DNA of 64,000 nt from Henriciella sp. AS95 (GTDB lineage Bacteria > Pseudomonadota > Alphaproteobacteria > Caulobacterales > Hyphomonadaceae): positions 1,860,001 through 1,924,000 of the forward strand of contig NZ_JBBMQM010000001.1 in NCBI RefSeq assembly GCF_038900055.1, given 5' to 3'. Shown here piece by piece: positions 44,248-54,084 of the stretch. The stretch's first letter is position 1. Each line of letters opens with the position of its first letter. A model generated the notes under the pieces. The model ran no database searches. It saw only the letters and a program-made list of their open reading frames with translations, and was not told the DNA's origin. A program made the translations under genes and the position numbers.

Positions 44248-46102
44248 GACCGTCCCCCGAATGCCCAGGGGCCTGGTCAGCGCCAGTCTCGCCGTCATTG
44301 GTCGTCATCGACATGCCGGCCATCGGGTTGGGCCAGTCAATCCGTTCAGCTCCATCTGCGCTGTACGGATTGGCCGGTTTGGCTTCTTCCTGCAGCCAGT
44401 ACCGGCCCGTTGCGGTGTCCCGGTAGAGCACCAGACCAGCCTCGCTGTAATGCTGAGGTGCGCCTTCCAGCAGCCAGGGTTTCAAGGCCTCGACCAGGTC
44501 TGAGAGTTGTGTGGCAAGGTCTTCGCGGTCCGTGGCGTCCTGCGCGGCGGCGAGAGCGGTTTGCGTAGCATCCATGACCGGTGCCAGTTTCGTGTTCGCG
44601 TAACGGTCCCGCAGCACAGGCACCAGGGCGAGGGCGGGGTCCACGAATAGCGGATCGATGTCATACCCGTCTGTCAGGGCCTCGTGGAAGTAGAGCGCCA
44701 TGTCAGTGAAGTGATCGATTTCGGCGAGGGCTTTACTGTCCACCGGTATATCGGAGAGCGGTGTTTCCGGACTGGCCGCACTCGCATCTGGAGCTTCCAG
44801 CTTGGCAAGGCCTTCTTTCAGGTTGGCTTCGCTATCGAGCAGGAACTGCCCGCTGGCGACGACCATGTCGCCGCTTTCCAGACCCGACAGGATTTCGGTC
44901 CGGCCATTGGCCGAAATGCCGGTTTGCACGGCGCGTCCGGAGAAGCGGCCATTGCCCTCGGCGATGACGACACGGGCGCCCTCGCTACCAAGTAGAATGG
45001 CTTCACTCGGAACCGAAAGACGCGGTCGGCCGCCGATATTCAGCCTTATGTCCGCATAGGCGCCCGGGCGAAGATAGCCCGACACATTGTCCACTTCGAT
45101 CCGGACGTCGGCTGTACGGGTTTTCGGGTCGATTGTCGGATAGATATAGTCGACCTGGCCTTTGCCGGGGGCATCGGGCGCGCTCGGAAAATCGAGTTCG
45201 GCCGGCATGCCTGCCTGCACCAGCGGCAGGTCGCTCTCCGGCACAGAGGCAATGACCCAGACATCGGCATAGGATTGCAGGCGCAGTATGGGTGTACCGG
45301 GTTTGACATAGTCGCCATTGCGGATCTGAAGCTCGGCAACCGTGCCGCCGGCTTCTGCGTAAACCGGAACACGTTCAATGACCTGGCGGGTTTCGGTCAG
45401 CCGGTCGATGGCCGCATTCTGCATGCCAAGGGAGCGCAGGCGTTGGCGAACCGACGCGATGCGCGCTTCGTTGCCGATCTTGAACGAGTTCAGATAATCT
45501 TTCTGCGCGGCGATCAGGTCCGGACTGTAGATCCGGTAGAGGAGACTGCCGGGGCGGACGGTGTCGCCCTCGGCATTGACCGCCAGATTCTCAATCCAGC
45601 CTTCTAGCCGCGAGACGGTAACATTTTCGAGCCGTTCATTGGTCTCGACCGTGCCGAAGGCTCTCAGTACACGGCTGAAATCCCCGGTCTCGGCAGGTGC
45701 TGTCCGGATCCCCATGGTCTGGATCATTTCCGGCGAGACGGCCACGCCCGATCCGGTGCCATCGGCATAAACCGGGATGTAATCCATGCCCATGGAATCC
45801 TTTTTCGGAACGGGCGAGGTGTCCGGCTTGCCCATGGGATGCTTGTAGTAAAGGATTTCGCCTGCTGAGCTCGTTGGTTCCTGGGCCTTGTCGGCAGGCA
45901 CCAGGTCCATGCCGCAGATCGGGCAGGTGCCGTCCGGATCGGTCGAAATATAGTGAGGGTGCATGGGGCAGGTGTATCGTTGCGTCTCGCTCGAGGCGTT
46001 CGGTTTTTCACCCTGGCCGCCCGGTGATCCGCCCGGTGCGCCGCATGCGGCGAGCAAGAGGGCGGCAGATGCGGTGCCCATTATCAGGAATGTCTTTTTC
46101 AT
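44240..46102 (-). CDS. cusB: CusB, periplasmic adaptor with metal-binding and DUF3347 domains
   Basis: A 620-residue adaptor, longer than plain CusB. Order: lipoprotein signal (LLLAACGAPG); heavy-metal-binding domain YTCPMHPHYISTDPDGTCP with PICGMDLVPA at about 43-75; adaptor core (VSRLEGWIENLAVNAEGDTV and GYLRPGAYADIRLNIGG); and a C-terminal DUF3347-like helical domain (about 460-590). The metal-binding and DUF3347 parts probably accept copper before transfer to CusA. It starts 3 bases inside the end of cusC. Confidence 0.92.
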   Translation of the reverse strand: MKKTFLIMGTASAALLLAACGAPGGSPGGQGEKPNASSETQRYTCPMHPHYISTDPDGTCPICGMDLVPADKAQEPTSSAGEILYYKHPMGKPDTSPVPKKDSMGMDYIPVYADGTGSGVAVSPEMIQTMGIRTAPAETGDFSRVLRAFGTVETNERLENVTVSRLEGWIENLAVNAEGDTVRPGSLLYRIYSPDLIAAQKDYLNSFKIGNEARIASVRQRLRSLGMQNAAIDRLTETRQVIERVPVYAEAGGTVAELQIRNGDYVKPGTPILRLQSYADVWVIASVPESDLPLVQAGMPAELDFPSAPDAPGKGQVDYIYPTIDPKTRTADVRIEVDNVSGYLRPGAYADIRLNIGGRPRLSVPSEAILLGSEGARVVIAEGNGRFSGRAVQTGISANGRTEILSGLESGDMVVASGQFLLDSEANLKEGLAKLEAPDASAASPETPLSDIPVDSKALAEIDHFTDMALYFHEALTDGYDIDPLFVDPALALVPVLRDRYANTKLAPVMDATQTALAAAQDATDREDLATQLSDLVEALKPWLLEGAPQHYSEAGLVLYRDTATGRYWLQEEAKPANPYSADGAERIDWPNPMAGMSMTTNDGETGADQAPGHSGDGHD

Positions 46103-47313
46103 TGTGTCACCAGGAGGGCATTCAGGCGTGCGATCGCAGCGGCCTTGCGGGCCGTTTCAGCTTCGATTTCCGCCCGGAGTTTGAGAATGGCGATCTCGCC
46201 GTCAATGATCGGCGCATAGCCGCCAACACCGGATTCATAGGTAATCAACTGGGCCTCGACTTCGTCTTCGACGGCAGCGATCTTGACCTGCAGGACGTCG
46301 ATACTGGCATCGGTCGCGCGGATAATGGCGTCCCGGGACGCATACTGGGCCGCCGCATTCCGTGCGGCAGCCTGGTAGCGTTGCTCGGCGCCGGCCCGCT
46401 CAGCCTTTGCGGCGCGCAAGTTCGGTGCCTGCTTCCTTTCGGCCCAGAGCGGAACCGTAAAAGTCACCATACCGGAGACCCAGTCATCCCCCGCGAACAT
46501 CGCGCCTTCATCGCGCTGTTGATAAGTGAGCTGAGCCCCCCATTCTGGCTTCCAGGCCGCGCGGGCCTCGTCGATACCGTAATCGGTAACGCGGACGGCC
46601 GCGTCGGCAATGCGTACGGTATGGAACTCAAGCGCTGCGCCGGACCAGTCTCTTTCAGTCAGGGGAGGGAGGCCAGTTGAAGGGACCAGTCCGACGAGTT
46701 CGATCAGGCGCGCATCGGTCTCGGCTTCCTGCCGATCAAGATCAACAAGCGTCCGGGAAACTTCTGCCCGTTCGCTTTCAATTTCGGCAAGGCGATAGAC
46801 GGCCGGGCGGCCCGCGTCGATCTCGGCCTCGACAATGTCGACAAGCTCGTCATATTTGGCGTTTCGCGCTTCGGCGAGGGATCTCTGCCTGGTCAGTCTA
46901 GTCTTGTCAGCGAGAAAAGCGATGAGTTCGGCGCGCAAGGCCGCATAACGGGCATCGCGAACCGCCTCGGTCTGTGCTGACATCGCCCGGGCTTCACCGG
47001 CGCGGGCTTCACGGCCCGCGAAGCTCGGAAATTGTTGCCGGATACCAACGGCTTTATTGGTCGGCAAGTAACTGTCGAATGAGGGATCGAAAATCGGAAT
47101 GTTGTTGATCCCGAGGGATACGACGGGGTCCGGGAGTGCGGTTGAGGCGACAGCACGCTCCCGGTCGGCTTCGGCATCGTAACCGAGAGCGGAGAGGCTT
47201 GGATGGGCCTCGAGACGGGCTTCAAGCTCGGCAAAGCTCTGAGCGCTGGCAACCGCCGCCAGGGGCACAGCGGCAAACGCTGCGACCAGCAGCATTCTCG
47301 AAATGTGGGGCAT
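46099..47313 (-). CDS. cusC: CusC, TolC-family outer-membrane channel
   Basis: A 404-residue TolC-family protein with a signal peptide (MLLVAAFAAVPLAAVASAQS), helical repeats (FAELEARLEAHPSLSALGYD) and the second-half motif VTFTVPLWAERKQAPNLRAA. It is the outer-membrane exit duct for the CusAB pump. First of the cusCBA genes; a small secreted protein gene and csoR precede it on the same strand, so the whole set may be one copper-controlled unit. Confidence 0.9.
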   Translation of the reverse strand: MPHISRMLLVAAFAAVPLAAVASAQSFAELEARLEAHPSLSALGYDAEADRERAVASTALPDPVVSLGINNIPIFDPSFDSYLPTNKAVGIRQQFPSFAGREARAGEARAMSAQTEAVRDARYAALRAELIAFLADKTRLTRQRSLAEARNAKYDELVDIVEAEIDAGRPAVYRLAEIESERAEVSRTLVDLDRQEAETDARLIELVGLVPSTGLPPLTERDWSGAALEFHTVRIADAAVRVTDYGIDEARAAWKPEWGAQLTYQQRDEGAMFAGDDWVSGMVTFTVPLWAERKQAPNLRAAKAERAGAEQRYQAAARNAAAQYASRDAIIRATDASIDVLQVKIAAVEDEVEAQLITYESGVGGYAPIIDGEIAILKLRAEIEAETARKAAAIARLNALLVTQ

Positions 47314-47385
47314 GATAAAACAGGCTCTTCTGAATTGTGTGAGACGATGACGACGGGCTGCTGTGGCAGCCGCAGGTCATCGCTC

Positions 47386-47805
47386 TCAATTCAGGAAGCG
47401 CTGCTTTAGCGATATTGGCGTGTGCTGGACGATATCCAGCCGAGGTGGAGGCCCGGTCTTTAGTGTTTCGCGCTCTGGCAGGAATGCCTTTGGTGGGTTA
47501 GCGAGAACCGCAGCAAATTCTGCGTCTACATTCGCAACAGGTGCAACTGGATTGGCGTCACTGTGCGCCTGGATAAGCATGGGTGCACAGTCGTATCCCG
47601 CGGGGCAATCAGACGATGACGCCTGATCTGTATGCCCGGTGTCGGCCATGGCTTCCATCGCCATGTCATGACAGGGATGATTGCTGCTCATTTCAGTCGG
47701 CGCGGTTTCGGAGGCCCCGACCATCAATGGACACGCCATGACCGGATGAGCCGCCATGAAGGCAGCGGCAAACAGTGTCAGGAGGCGGGTCACAAACTGC
47801 ATCAT
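47386..47805 (-). CDS. Small secreted Cys/His-rich protein preceding cusCBA
   Basis: A 139-residue protein with a signal peptide (LLTLFAAAFMAAHPVMACP) and a His/Met/Cys-rich middle (SNHPCHDMAMEAMADTGH, CPAGYDCAP). It ends VQHTPISLKQRFLN, which resembles the end of the 58279-58665 protein (QQTPVTLKVRSLS). So the two are related small secreted proteins at the head of copper operons. A periplasmic copper-binding role is inferred; the family was not recognised by name. Confidence 0.65.
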   Translation of the reverse strand: MMQFVTRLLTLFAAAFMAAHPVMACPLMVGASETAPTEMSSNHPCHDMAMEAMADTGHTDQASSSDCPAGYDCAPMLIQAHSDANPVAPVANVDAEFAAVLANPPKAFLPERETLKTGPPPRLDIVQHTPISLKQRFLN

Positions 47806-47858
47806 TGTTCAAATACGTGAAAAGATTAAAACTTTCATTTCAACAAACTGTGAGGCCG

Positions 47859-48134
47859 CTACTTCTTGCGGCCACCAAGCACAGCAACAAGTTCCTCGAC
47901 CTTTTCACGCCGGTCATCGACATTGCTTCCGGTCAGGGCATGATCCACACACGTTGCGATATGGTCATCCAGGATAACGGCCTCGAGGCCGACAAGCGCG
48001 GCCTTCACAGCCTGCACCTGACGAATGACATCAATACAATACCGATCGTCGGACACCATCTTCGTGATGCCGCGCACTTGTCCCTCGATGCGGGCAAGCC
48101 TCCGGGTCGCGGCCTCTTTGGTTTCAGTCTTCAT
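47859..48134 (-). CDS. csoR: CsoR-type copper-responsive repressor
   Basis: A 91-residue helical repressor of the CsoR/RcnR family: RRLARIEGQVRGITKMVSDD, then RYCIDVIRQVQAVKAALVGL and DDHIATCVDHAL. Cys at the first site plus His-x3-Cys at the second is the Cu(I) ligand set of CsoR. The ATG at 48134 lies 6 bases after a palindromic operator; an in-frame ATG at 48161 would place that operator inside the coding region. Copper binding releases it from DNA. Likely targets are its own unit (with cusCBA) and the two copper operons with matching palindromes at 54390 and 58678. Confidence 0.9.
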   Translation of the reverse strand: MKTETKEAATRRLARIEGQVRGITKMVSDDRYCIDVIRQVQAVKAALVGLEAVILDDHIATCVDHALTGSNVDDRREKVEELVAVLGGRKK

Positions 48135-48140
48135 GGCAAA

Positions 48141-48156
48141 TACCCCATACAGGGTA
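48141..48156 (-). promoter_or_regulatory. CsoR operator before csoR-cusCBA
   Basis: TACCC-N6-GGGTA inverted repeat immediately upstream of the csoR start. It overlaps the probable -10 region and would give autoregulation. Two similar palindromes occur at 54390 and 58678. Confidence 0.7.
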
Positions 48157-48240
48157 TCCATATGGGGACCTCGTGAAGCAATTTCCAGTCTCTTTATGCG
48201 TCAGAAACGAAAGGTTCAGCCCAAGATGGACTGACAGTCA

Positions 48241-48753
48241 TCACTCAATGGCATTTCCAGCTGCGCTCCACGCCTTCATCGAGCCGATATAGACATCGAC
48301 GTTCGAGAACCTCTTCCGCAGAAGCTGCGAGGCGGCAATCGTGGCACGTGCACCGCTCCCGCACATGGTCGTGACCGGTTTGTCCGGGTCGAGGTCACTG
48401 GCCGCATCAGGCAGCTTGCCGACATAAGCGTGCTTGCTGTCCTTGATATGGCCGCTCTCATATTCGTCGATGGCCCGGACATCGAGCAGGGTCCAGCCAG
48501 CCGGCGGGTTGTCTACGCGCGCGGCGACGGTTTCGGTATCGACGAAGTCGAGTGTGTCGAGCGGGCCGTTCTGGACCGCCACGGGCATGGCGCCGCTGAC
48601 AAATCCGCTCACATTGTCGAAGCCGATCCGCTGAAGCGTGGTGGCCGCATCGACCGCCTGGTCGTCATCGCGTGCTACCAGCAGCACCGGTTTGTCGCCT
48701 GGCAGCAACCAGCCCGCGAAGGCGCCGCGGATCGATGACCGCAGCTTCACCAT
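48241..48753 (-). CDS. Tandem rhodanese protein, N-terminally truncated MBL-rhodanese
   Basis: About 170 residues with two rhodanese-like domains: FAGWLLPGDKPVLLVARDDD (inactive first copy) and TLLDVRAIDEYESGHIKDSK with the active loop TMCGSGARATIA (second copy). Full-length relatives are metallo-beta-lactamase-rhodanese sulfur-transfer enzymes of about 460 residues; here the whole N-terminal metallo-hydrolase is missing and only about 115 bases separate it from the DUF305 gene. The start is uncertain (48753 or 48783). The second domain could still act as a sulfurtransferase, but the gene is probably a remnant. Confidence 0.65.
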   Translation of the reverse strand: MVKLRSSIRGAFAGWLLPGDKPVLLVARDDDQAVDAATTLQRIGFDNVSGFVSGAMPVAVQNGPLDTLDFVDTETVAARVDNPPAGWTLLDVRAIDEYESGHIKDSKHAYVGKLPDAASDLDPDKPVTTMCGSGARATIAASQLLRKRFSNVDVYIGSMKAWSAAGNAIE

Positions 48754-48868
48754 CGGCACTAAGGAAATAGGAAAGGTGGGCAAGGCCCTGTGCCTTGATC
48801 TTTTGGAGTCTCATTCTGTTTCGCTCCTTTTCGGGATCGAATGGGTCTGACTGGACGTGGAAGGCGCG

Positions 48869-49429
48869 TCAGTCCTCGGCGATGGCTGCCCCGGCAGCGT
48901 CGTCTGGGTTGAGCGTGCCTTCAAAGGGAGGAACGGGGCGGCTCGCCGCCTCGCTTTCCGTCGATGCCGGGCCATTCTCCGCGATGTCCGAAATCAGCCA
49001 TTCCATTTCCTTGATCTCGCGGCGCTGTGCCGTGATGATCTCGTCGGCAAGCTCGCGCACGCGGACATCCTCGATGCCGGCGCGTTCACTTGTCATGATG
49101 GCAATGGAGTGGTGGGGGATCATCGCTTTCATGTAGGACCGGTCGTCGACAGTGCTCTGGCTGCGCACCAGCCAGAGGGCCAGGACGAACACGACCGCAG
49201 CGCCAATGAAAATGCCGAAATTGATCCGGCTGTCCTTGTACATGTTGAGCATGAAGCTCAGCATCACGACGGCCATCGCGGCGCCCATGATGAAGGCCAT
49301 GTAGAAGCGCGTTTCGCTCCAGCGAACATGCTCCCACGCATAGGTGTTGAGGTACATCAGTCCAAACATCACGATCACCGATGTGATGATCATTGCTCCA
49401 AACCGCCAATAACTGTTCTTCATATCCAC
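48869..49429 (-). CDS. DUF305 membrane protein
   Basis: About 186 residues with three or four N-terminal hydrophobic segments (IITSVIVMFGLMYLNTYAW, MGAAMAVVMLSFMLNMY, IFIGAAVVFVLALWL) followed by a DUF305 domain: SYMKAMIPHHSIAIMTSERA and a helical repeat ending EMEWLISDIAENGP. The PHHSxA motif is the family hallmark, and such proteins accompany copper resistance. Three in-frame starts compete: ATG 49438 (touching AAGGAGG), GTG 49429 (9 bases from it, chosen) and ATG 49423. Confidence 0.82.
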   Translation of the reverse strand: MDMKNSYWRFGAMIITSVIVMFGLMYLNTYAWEHVRWSETRFYMAFIMGAAMAVVMLSFMLNMYKDSRINFGIFIGAAVVFVLALWLVRSQSTVDDRSYMKAMIPHHSIAIMTSERAGIEDVRVRELADEIITAQRREIKEMEWLISDIAENGPASTESEAASRPVPPFEGTLNPDDAAGAAIAED

Positions 49430-49501
49430 TTTCAACATCCTCCTTATACAGTGGTGGGGTATTTCCACGACTAACGGAGAAGTGTGTGAACAGGTTCCGA
49501 G

Positions 49502-49951
49502 TTAATCCGATTTTTGAATTCCGCCCGAAGTTGGACCATCCATTTGGTTTCGCATCAGGAGGAAAATGAAGGATGCCGAGCACGAAATCAGCAGGAAACC
49601 ATTGAGTGATTCCAGTCCCGCCAGGAACCGCGAATGTCCGGTTGGATAGATATCGCCCAGCCCAAGCGATGTGTAGTTGACGAGGGAGAAATAGAATATG
49701 TCCATGAACCCGTCCGCTTCGCCGCCCTTGAAACCACCCAAGTCAAAGGCATCCAGTAGCGTAAAGCTGGTTGCATAGAGCGCTGCCTCAGCGAGGTGCG
49801 CCAGGCCTGCACCAATGATACCCGAAACAACGATCGGGAGACCTGAACGCGCTTCATGGTTCAGGCGTCGGTGCAGATGCGCCAGTGCGAGATAATGCAC
49901 TGTGCTTGCCAGCACAAAAGTGAGCAGTCCGATCAAGGTTGCGATGATCAT
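49502..49951 (-). CDS. Two-helix potassium-channel-like protein
   Basis: A 149-residue protein with an N-terminal helix (MIIATLIGLLTFVLASTVHY), a second helix region, and a pore segment FYFSLVNYTSLGLGDIYPTG followed by a last helix. The filter reads TSLGLGD rather than TVGYGD, as in several ion-channel-2 family proteins. The start ATG overlaps the permease stop by 4 bases (ATGA). Its place in a copper operon is unusual; a role in charge balance during copper stress is speculative. Confidence 0.8.
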   Translation of the reverse strand: MIIATLIGLLTFVLASTVHYLALAHLHRRLNHEARSGLPIVVSGIIGAGLAHLAEAALYATSFTLLDAFDLGGFKGGEADGFMDIFYFSLVNYTSLGLGDIYPTGHSRFLAGLESLNGFLLISCSASFIFLLMRNQMDGPTSGGIQKSD

Positions 49952-51291
49952 GAATGGGCTTTGTGCTGGTCGTTTCCGGACTCCTCTGCGGGAGGATTGT
50001 CGCGAAGACGTTTCAGGAAGAAATGCTCGAATAAAAAGACTGCAGCCATGCCGAAAGCCGCGATCATGATGATGACTGGATCGGCTTGCCACTTCAGGGC
50101 GATGAAGGCGATCAGGACGACGGCATCGAGTGCCATCGCACAGATAAGGATTGCGGGTGCGGCGCCGACATCCCGTCTCAAATGCCGGAAGACGCCCCAA
50201 TGGATGATGATATCCATGACCAGATAGAAGATTGCGCCAAGCGAAGCGATGCGACTGAGATCGAAGAAAGCCGCGAGCAATCCGGCAGCCACAACCGTAT
50301 AGACGAGCGTATGACGCTGTACCGTTCCGGGCATGCCGAAATGTCTATGCGGAATCAGGTTCATGTCGGTCAGCATGGCGAGCATGCGAGAGACGGCAAA
50401 CAAGCTGGCAAGCAGGCCTGAAGCTGTCGCGATGATCGCAATCGTTACTGTGAACCACAATCCATAGTTTCCAAGTGCTGGCCGGGCCGCTTCGGCGAGA
50501 GCATAGTCCTTCGCCGCAACAATCTCCGAGACAGTGAGGGTTGATCCGACAGCGAAACAGACAAGGAGATAGATGAAAGTGCAGATCGCAAGCGAGATCA
50601 TGATGGCCCGCCCGACATTGCGGGTCGGTTCCTTCACCTCGTCGCCACTGTTCGTGATGGTGGTGAATCCCTTATAGGCCAGGATGGCGAGCGCGACGCC
50701 GGCCAGGAACCCACCGGCAGATGTGCTGTCAGCGAAACCGTCTGCTGCTGGCTGGAAGCTGAATCCGGCAGCCCAGATCGCAATAAGCGCGAAAATCAGT
50801 ATGCCACCAATCTTGAGAATAGCCGTGACCTTCGATACGCCGCCGATCACCTGATTACCGGCAATATTTATCACGAAAGCCAGGATAATCAGTCCGATTG
50901 CCAGCAAGGGGACGAATATGCCGCCCTCGACGCCAAACAGCTGCAGCGTGTACGCACCGAACGTGCGGGCGACCAGGCTTTCATTGATGATCATCGAGAA
51001 CGCCATCAGCAGGGCTGCGCTTCCAGTCACGGTAGACGGGCCGTAAGCGCGTTGGAGTATCATCGCGATGCCGCCGGCGCTCGGATACTTGTTGGAGACC
51101 TTGATATAGGAATAGGCGCTGAAGCCGCTGATGATGGCTGCCGTGAGGAAGGCGAGCGGAAACAGGTCGCCTGCAAATTCAGCGACCTGACCGGTCAGGG
51201 CAAAGATGCCGGCACCGATCATCACGCCCGTCCCCATGGCGACGGTGCCCGCCAGCGTCAGTGACCCTTGCTTGTAGTCATCCTCACTCAT
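49948..51291 (-). CDS. APC-family amino-acid permease
   Basis: A 447-residue protein with about 12 membrane segments. The first helix has GTGVMIGAGIFALTGQVAEF, the unwound Gly-rich substrate site of APC-superfamily transporters; FKGFTTITNSGDEVKEPTRNV-type sequence near residue 215 (KGFTTITNSGDEVKEPTRN) is the second hallmark. The substrate is unknown. It overlaps the upstream DUF411 gene and the downstream channel gene by 4 bases, so it is a member of the copper ATPase operon. Confidence 0.9.
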   Translation of the reverse strand: MSEDDYKQGSLTLAGTVAMGTGVMIGAGIFALTGQVAEFAGDLFPLAFLTAAIISGFSAYSYIKVSNKYPSAGGIAMILQRAYGPSTVTGSAALLMAFSMIINESLVARTFGAYTLQLFGVEGGIFVPLLAIGLIILAFVINIAGNQVIGGVSKVTAILKIGGILIFALIAIWAAGFSFQPAADGFADSTSAGGFLAGVALAILAYKGFTTITNSGDEVKEPTRNVGRAIMISLAICTFIYLLVCFAVGSTLTVSEIVAAKDYALAEAARPALGNYGLWFTVTIAIIATASGLLASLFAVSRMLAMLTDMNLIPHRHFGMPGTVQRHTLVYTVVAAGLLAAFFDLSRIASLGAIFYLVMDIIIHWGVFRHLRRDVGAAPAILICAMALDAVVLIAFIALKWQADPVIIMIAAFGMAAVFLFEHFFLKRLRDNPPAEESGNDQHKAHS

Positions 51292-51788
51292 GGTCTTGCC
51301 GGTTCGGAGACCAATTGCGTTCCCCGATAGGAGGCATATGTCCTGGCATCCTCTCCAGAGAAGATGATGACATCATACCGATCTGGCGCGTTCGGTGTTT
51401 CCATGCCGGGAGAGCCTTGCGGCATGCCGGGCACCGAGACGCCGTTGACGTCAGGCTTTTCTTCGAGCAAGCGTCGTATTTCCCGAGCGGGAACGTGACC
51501 TTCAACGACATATCCGGCGACTTCTGCGGTATGGCAACTCATCAGTTCATCCCGAACACCAAGCCGTGACCGAATGGGTGTCAGGTCCTCTTCCTCTTTC
51601 ACGATGACGTCGAAACCCTCGTCATGCAGGTGGTCCACCCAGGCGGCGCAGCAACCGCACCATGGCGTCTTGTGTACAGTGACTGTTTGCGCGTTGGCTG
51701 TGGGTGACGCGGAGAAGAGCATCATACCCGCTATCAGGGCTGCAATCATCAGCGCACCGAGCGCGCTCATAGCAAGTGGTCTGGACAT
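51288..51788 (-). CDS. DUF411 metal-binding protein
   Basis: A 166-residue protein with a signal segment and the DUF411 motif VTVHKTPWCGCCAAWVDHL, then ELMSCHTAEVAGYVVEGHVP. The CGCC and CHT residues form the metal site seen in CopG-type copper-resistance proteins, so a periplasmic copper sequestration role is likely. The C-terminal PQGSPGME and DRYDVIIF blocks are normal for the family. It lies 17 bases after the ATPase gene. Confidence 0.88.
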   Translation of the reverse strand: MSRPLAMSALGALMIAALIAGMMLFSASPTANAQTVTVHKTPWCGCCAAWVDHLHDEGFDVIVKEEEDLTPIRSRLGVRDELMSCHTAEVAGYVVEGHVPAREIRRLLEEKPDVNGVSVPGMPQGSPGMETPNAPDRYDVIIFSGEDARTYASYRGTQLVSEPARP

Positions 51789-51805
51789 GTCTGTGCTCCG
51801 GAAAA

Positions 51806-54031
51806 TTAGAGTTTAAGGGTTCTCAGCCGCAAGGCGTTGCCGATAACAGATACGGAGCTGAAACTCATGGCGGCCGCCGCGATCATCGGGCTCAGTAACA
51901 AGCCGAAGAAGGGATACAGAATGCCAGCGGCAACCGGCACGCCAAGCGTATTGTAGAAGAACGCGAAGAACAGGTTCTGGCGGATGTTGCGCATCGTGGC
52001 GTGGCTGAGCTCCCGGGCCTTTGCGACCCCGATCAGATCGCCTTTCACAAGCGTTACACCGGCACTCTCCATGGCCACATCGGTTCCGGTTCCCATGGCG
52101 ATTCCGACATCCGCCTGAGCGAGCGCGGGCGCATCATTTATGCCGTCACCGCACATGGCCACGCGGGCACCGTTCTTCTGGAGTTCGGACACGATCCGAT
52201 GCTTGTCTTCAGGCGAGACGTCGGCGTGAACCTCATCGATGCCGACCTTGTCGGCGACCGCGCGTGCTGTCGTCTCATTGTCACCTGTCAACATCACAAT
52301 CTTCAACCCTTCGGCATGAAGACGTCTGATGGCTTCCGGTGTCGTCTCCTTGATCGGGTCCGCCACAGAGACAAGGCCTGCCGGTTTTCCGTCGACGGCG
52401 GCGAACATAACCGTCTGGCCTTCGGTGCGGTACTGGTCAGCGCGTGTCCCGAGGTCGTCAGACCAGCCCCCGATCCGCTGCATCATCTTTCTGTTGCCGA
52501 TGGCGACGGTTTGGCCGTCGACGCTTGCCTGCGCACCTTCGCCAGTGACGGATTCAAATCCGTGCGCATCCTTGTGAGGCGCGCCCTTGCCTTTTGCGCC
52601 ACGCACGATCGCGTCGGCAAGTGGGTGCTCGCTCAAACGTTCCACCGCGGCTACGAGACTAAGCAACGAGGCTTCGTCGAAGCCTTCGCCTGGCTGGACG
52701 CGTACCAGTTCGGGACGTCCGAGCGTCAACGTCCCGGTCTTATCGACCACGATCGTATCGACCTTCTCAAGCGTCTCCAACGCTTCAGCATTCTTGATCA
52801 GGATGCCGTTGGACGCGCCCTTGCCCGTGCCGACCATGATCGACATTGGGGTTGCCAGACCTAACGCACAGGGACATGCGATGATCAGGACGGCAACGGC
52901 ATTCACGATCGCAAAAGCCATCGCCGGGTCGGGTCCGAACACGGCCCACACGACAAAGGTCAGGATCGCAATTCCAATAACAGCCGGAACGAACCAGGCA
53001 GCGACGAGATCAGCGAGCCGCTGGATTGGAGCTCGGGACCGCTGAGCGGCGGCAACCATTCGGACAATCTGGGACAAGAGCGTGTCTTCGCCCACATGTG
53101 TCGCCTTCATAACGAGCGACCCGGTTCCGTTGACCGTGCCGCCGGTCACACGGGCGCCAGTGGCTTTTTCGACGGGCAGGGGTTCGCCGGTGACCATGGA
53201 CTCGTCAACCGACCCATGGCCGTCGACGACCTCGCCATCGACCGGGATCTTCTCACCTGGCCGGACCCGCAGCTTGTCGCCAGACTTTACATCCGCGAGA
53301 TCGACATCCTGTTCGCTGCCATCGTCAGCAATCCTGCGCGCAGTAGCAGGGGCAAGCTCCAGCAGTGCACGAATGGCTCCTGAGGTGGCGTTGCGCGCGC
53401 GCAGTTCGAGCACCTGGCCAAGTAAAACCAGCGTAACGATGACGGCGGCCGCCTCGTAGTAGACTGCTACCGCGCCGCCATGCCCACGGAATGAATCGGG
53501 AAATATGCCGGGCGCGAATGTTGCGACCAGGGAATAAATATAGGCCACGCCGACGCCCATCGCGATCAGGGTGAACATGTTGAGGTTGCGTCGCTTCACG
53601 GATTGCCAGCCGCGCTCGAAGAAAGGCCAGCCGGCCCAAACGACAACGGGAGTCGCGATCAGGGCCTGAAGCCAGACACTCCATGTCGGATCAATCCAGT
53701 GCCTGAGCGGGCTGCCGGGAATCATTTCGCCCATGACAAAGGCGAGCAGTGGCGCCGAGAAGACAAGGGCGACCCAGAAGCGCCGCGTCATGTCATCCAG
53801 TTCGCTGGTATCCTGCTCGGCCGTCACCGTTTCCGGTTCGAGCGCCATGCCGCAGATCGGGCAGCCTGTATTGGCAGTTTCGCGTACCTGCGGATGCATG
53901 GGACAGGTCCAGACGGTGCCGGCATAGCCGATCGGAACCTTGTCATAGGCATCATCGGGCTTCTCTGGAGCGGCCTGATCGTTGTGATGGCACGCATGTC
54001 CGGAATGGGCGTGAGAAGTGTCGTTGGTCAT
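51806..54031 (-). CDS. copA: Copper-translocating P1B-type ATPase
   Basis: A 741-residue ATPase that exports Cu(I). Seen: His-rich start ([12 protein letters not shown]), heavy-metal-binding domain [18 protein letters not shown] with [10 protein letters not shown] near 40-65, the phosphatase loop [11 protein letters not shown], the CPC metal channel [13 protein letters not shown] near 384, the phosphorylation site DKTGTLTLG near 430 and the hinge [20 protein letters not shown] near 632. The N-terminal CxxC HMA domain of some CopA proteins is replaced by this SilP-like domain. Downstream of a CsoR-controlled promoter. Confidence 0.95.
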   Translation of the reverse strand: MTNDTSHAHSGHACHHNDQAAPEKPDDAYDKVPIGYAGTVWTCPMHPQVRETANTGCPICGMALEPETVTAEQDTSELDDMTRRFWVALVFSAPLLAFVMGEMIPGSPLRHWIDPTWSVWLQALIATPVVVWAGWPFFERGWQSVKRRNLNMFTLIAMGVGVAYIYSLVATFAPGIFPDSFRGHGGAVAVYYEAAAVIVTLVLLGQVLELRARNATSGAIRALLELAPATARRIADDGSEQDVDLADVKSGDKLRVRPGEKIPVDGEVVDGHGSVDESMVTGEPLPVEKATGARVTGGTVNGTGSLVMKATHVGEDTLLSQIVRMVAAAQRSRAPIQRLADLVAAWFVPAVIGIAILTFVVWAVFGPDPAMAFAIVNAVAVLIIACPCALGLATPMSIMVGTGKGASNGILIKNAEALETLEKVDTIVVDKTGTLTLGRPELVRVQPGEGFDEASLLSLVAAVERLSEHPLADAIVRGAKGKGAPHKDAHGFESVTGEGAQASVDGQTVAIGNRKMMQRIGGWSDDLGTRADQYRTEGQTVMFAAVDGKPAGLVSVADPIKETTPEAIRRLHAEGLKIVMLTGDNETTARAVADKVGIDEVHADVSPEDKHRIVSELQKNGARVAMCGDGINDAPALAQADVGIAMGTGTDVAMESAGVTLVKGDLIGVAKARELSHATMRNIRQNLFFAFFYNTLGVPVAAGILYPFFGLLLSPMIAAAAMSFSSVSVIGNALRLRTLKL

Positions 54032-54084
54032 GGCTCTGACTCTTTCAGCAGGAGTGCTTCACAGGATGAGGGTATGCATCACTT

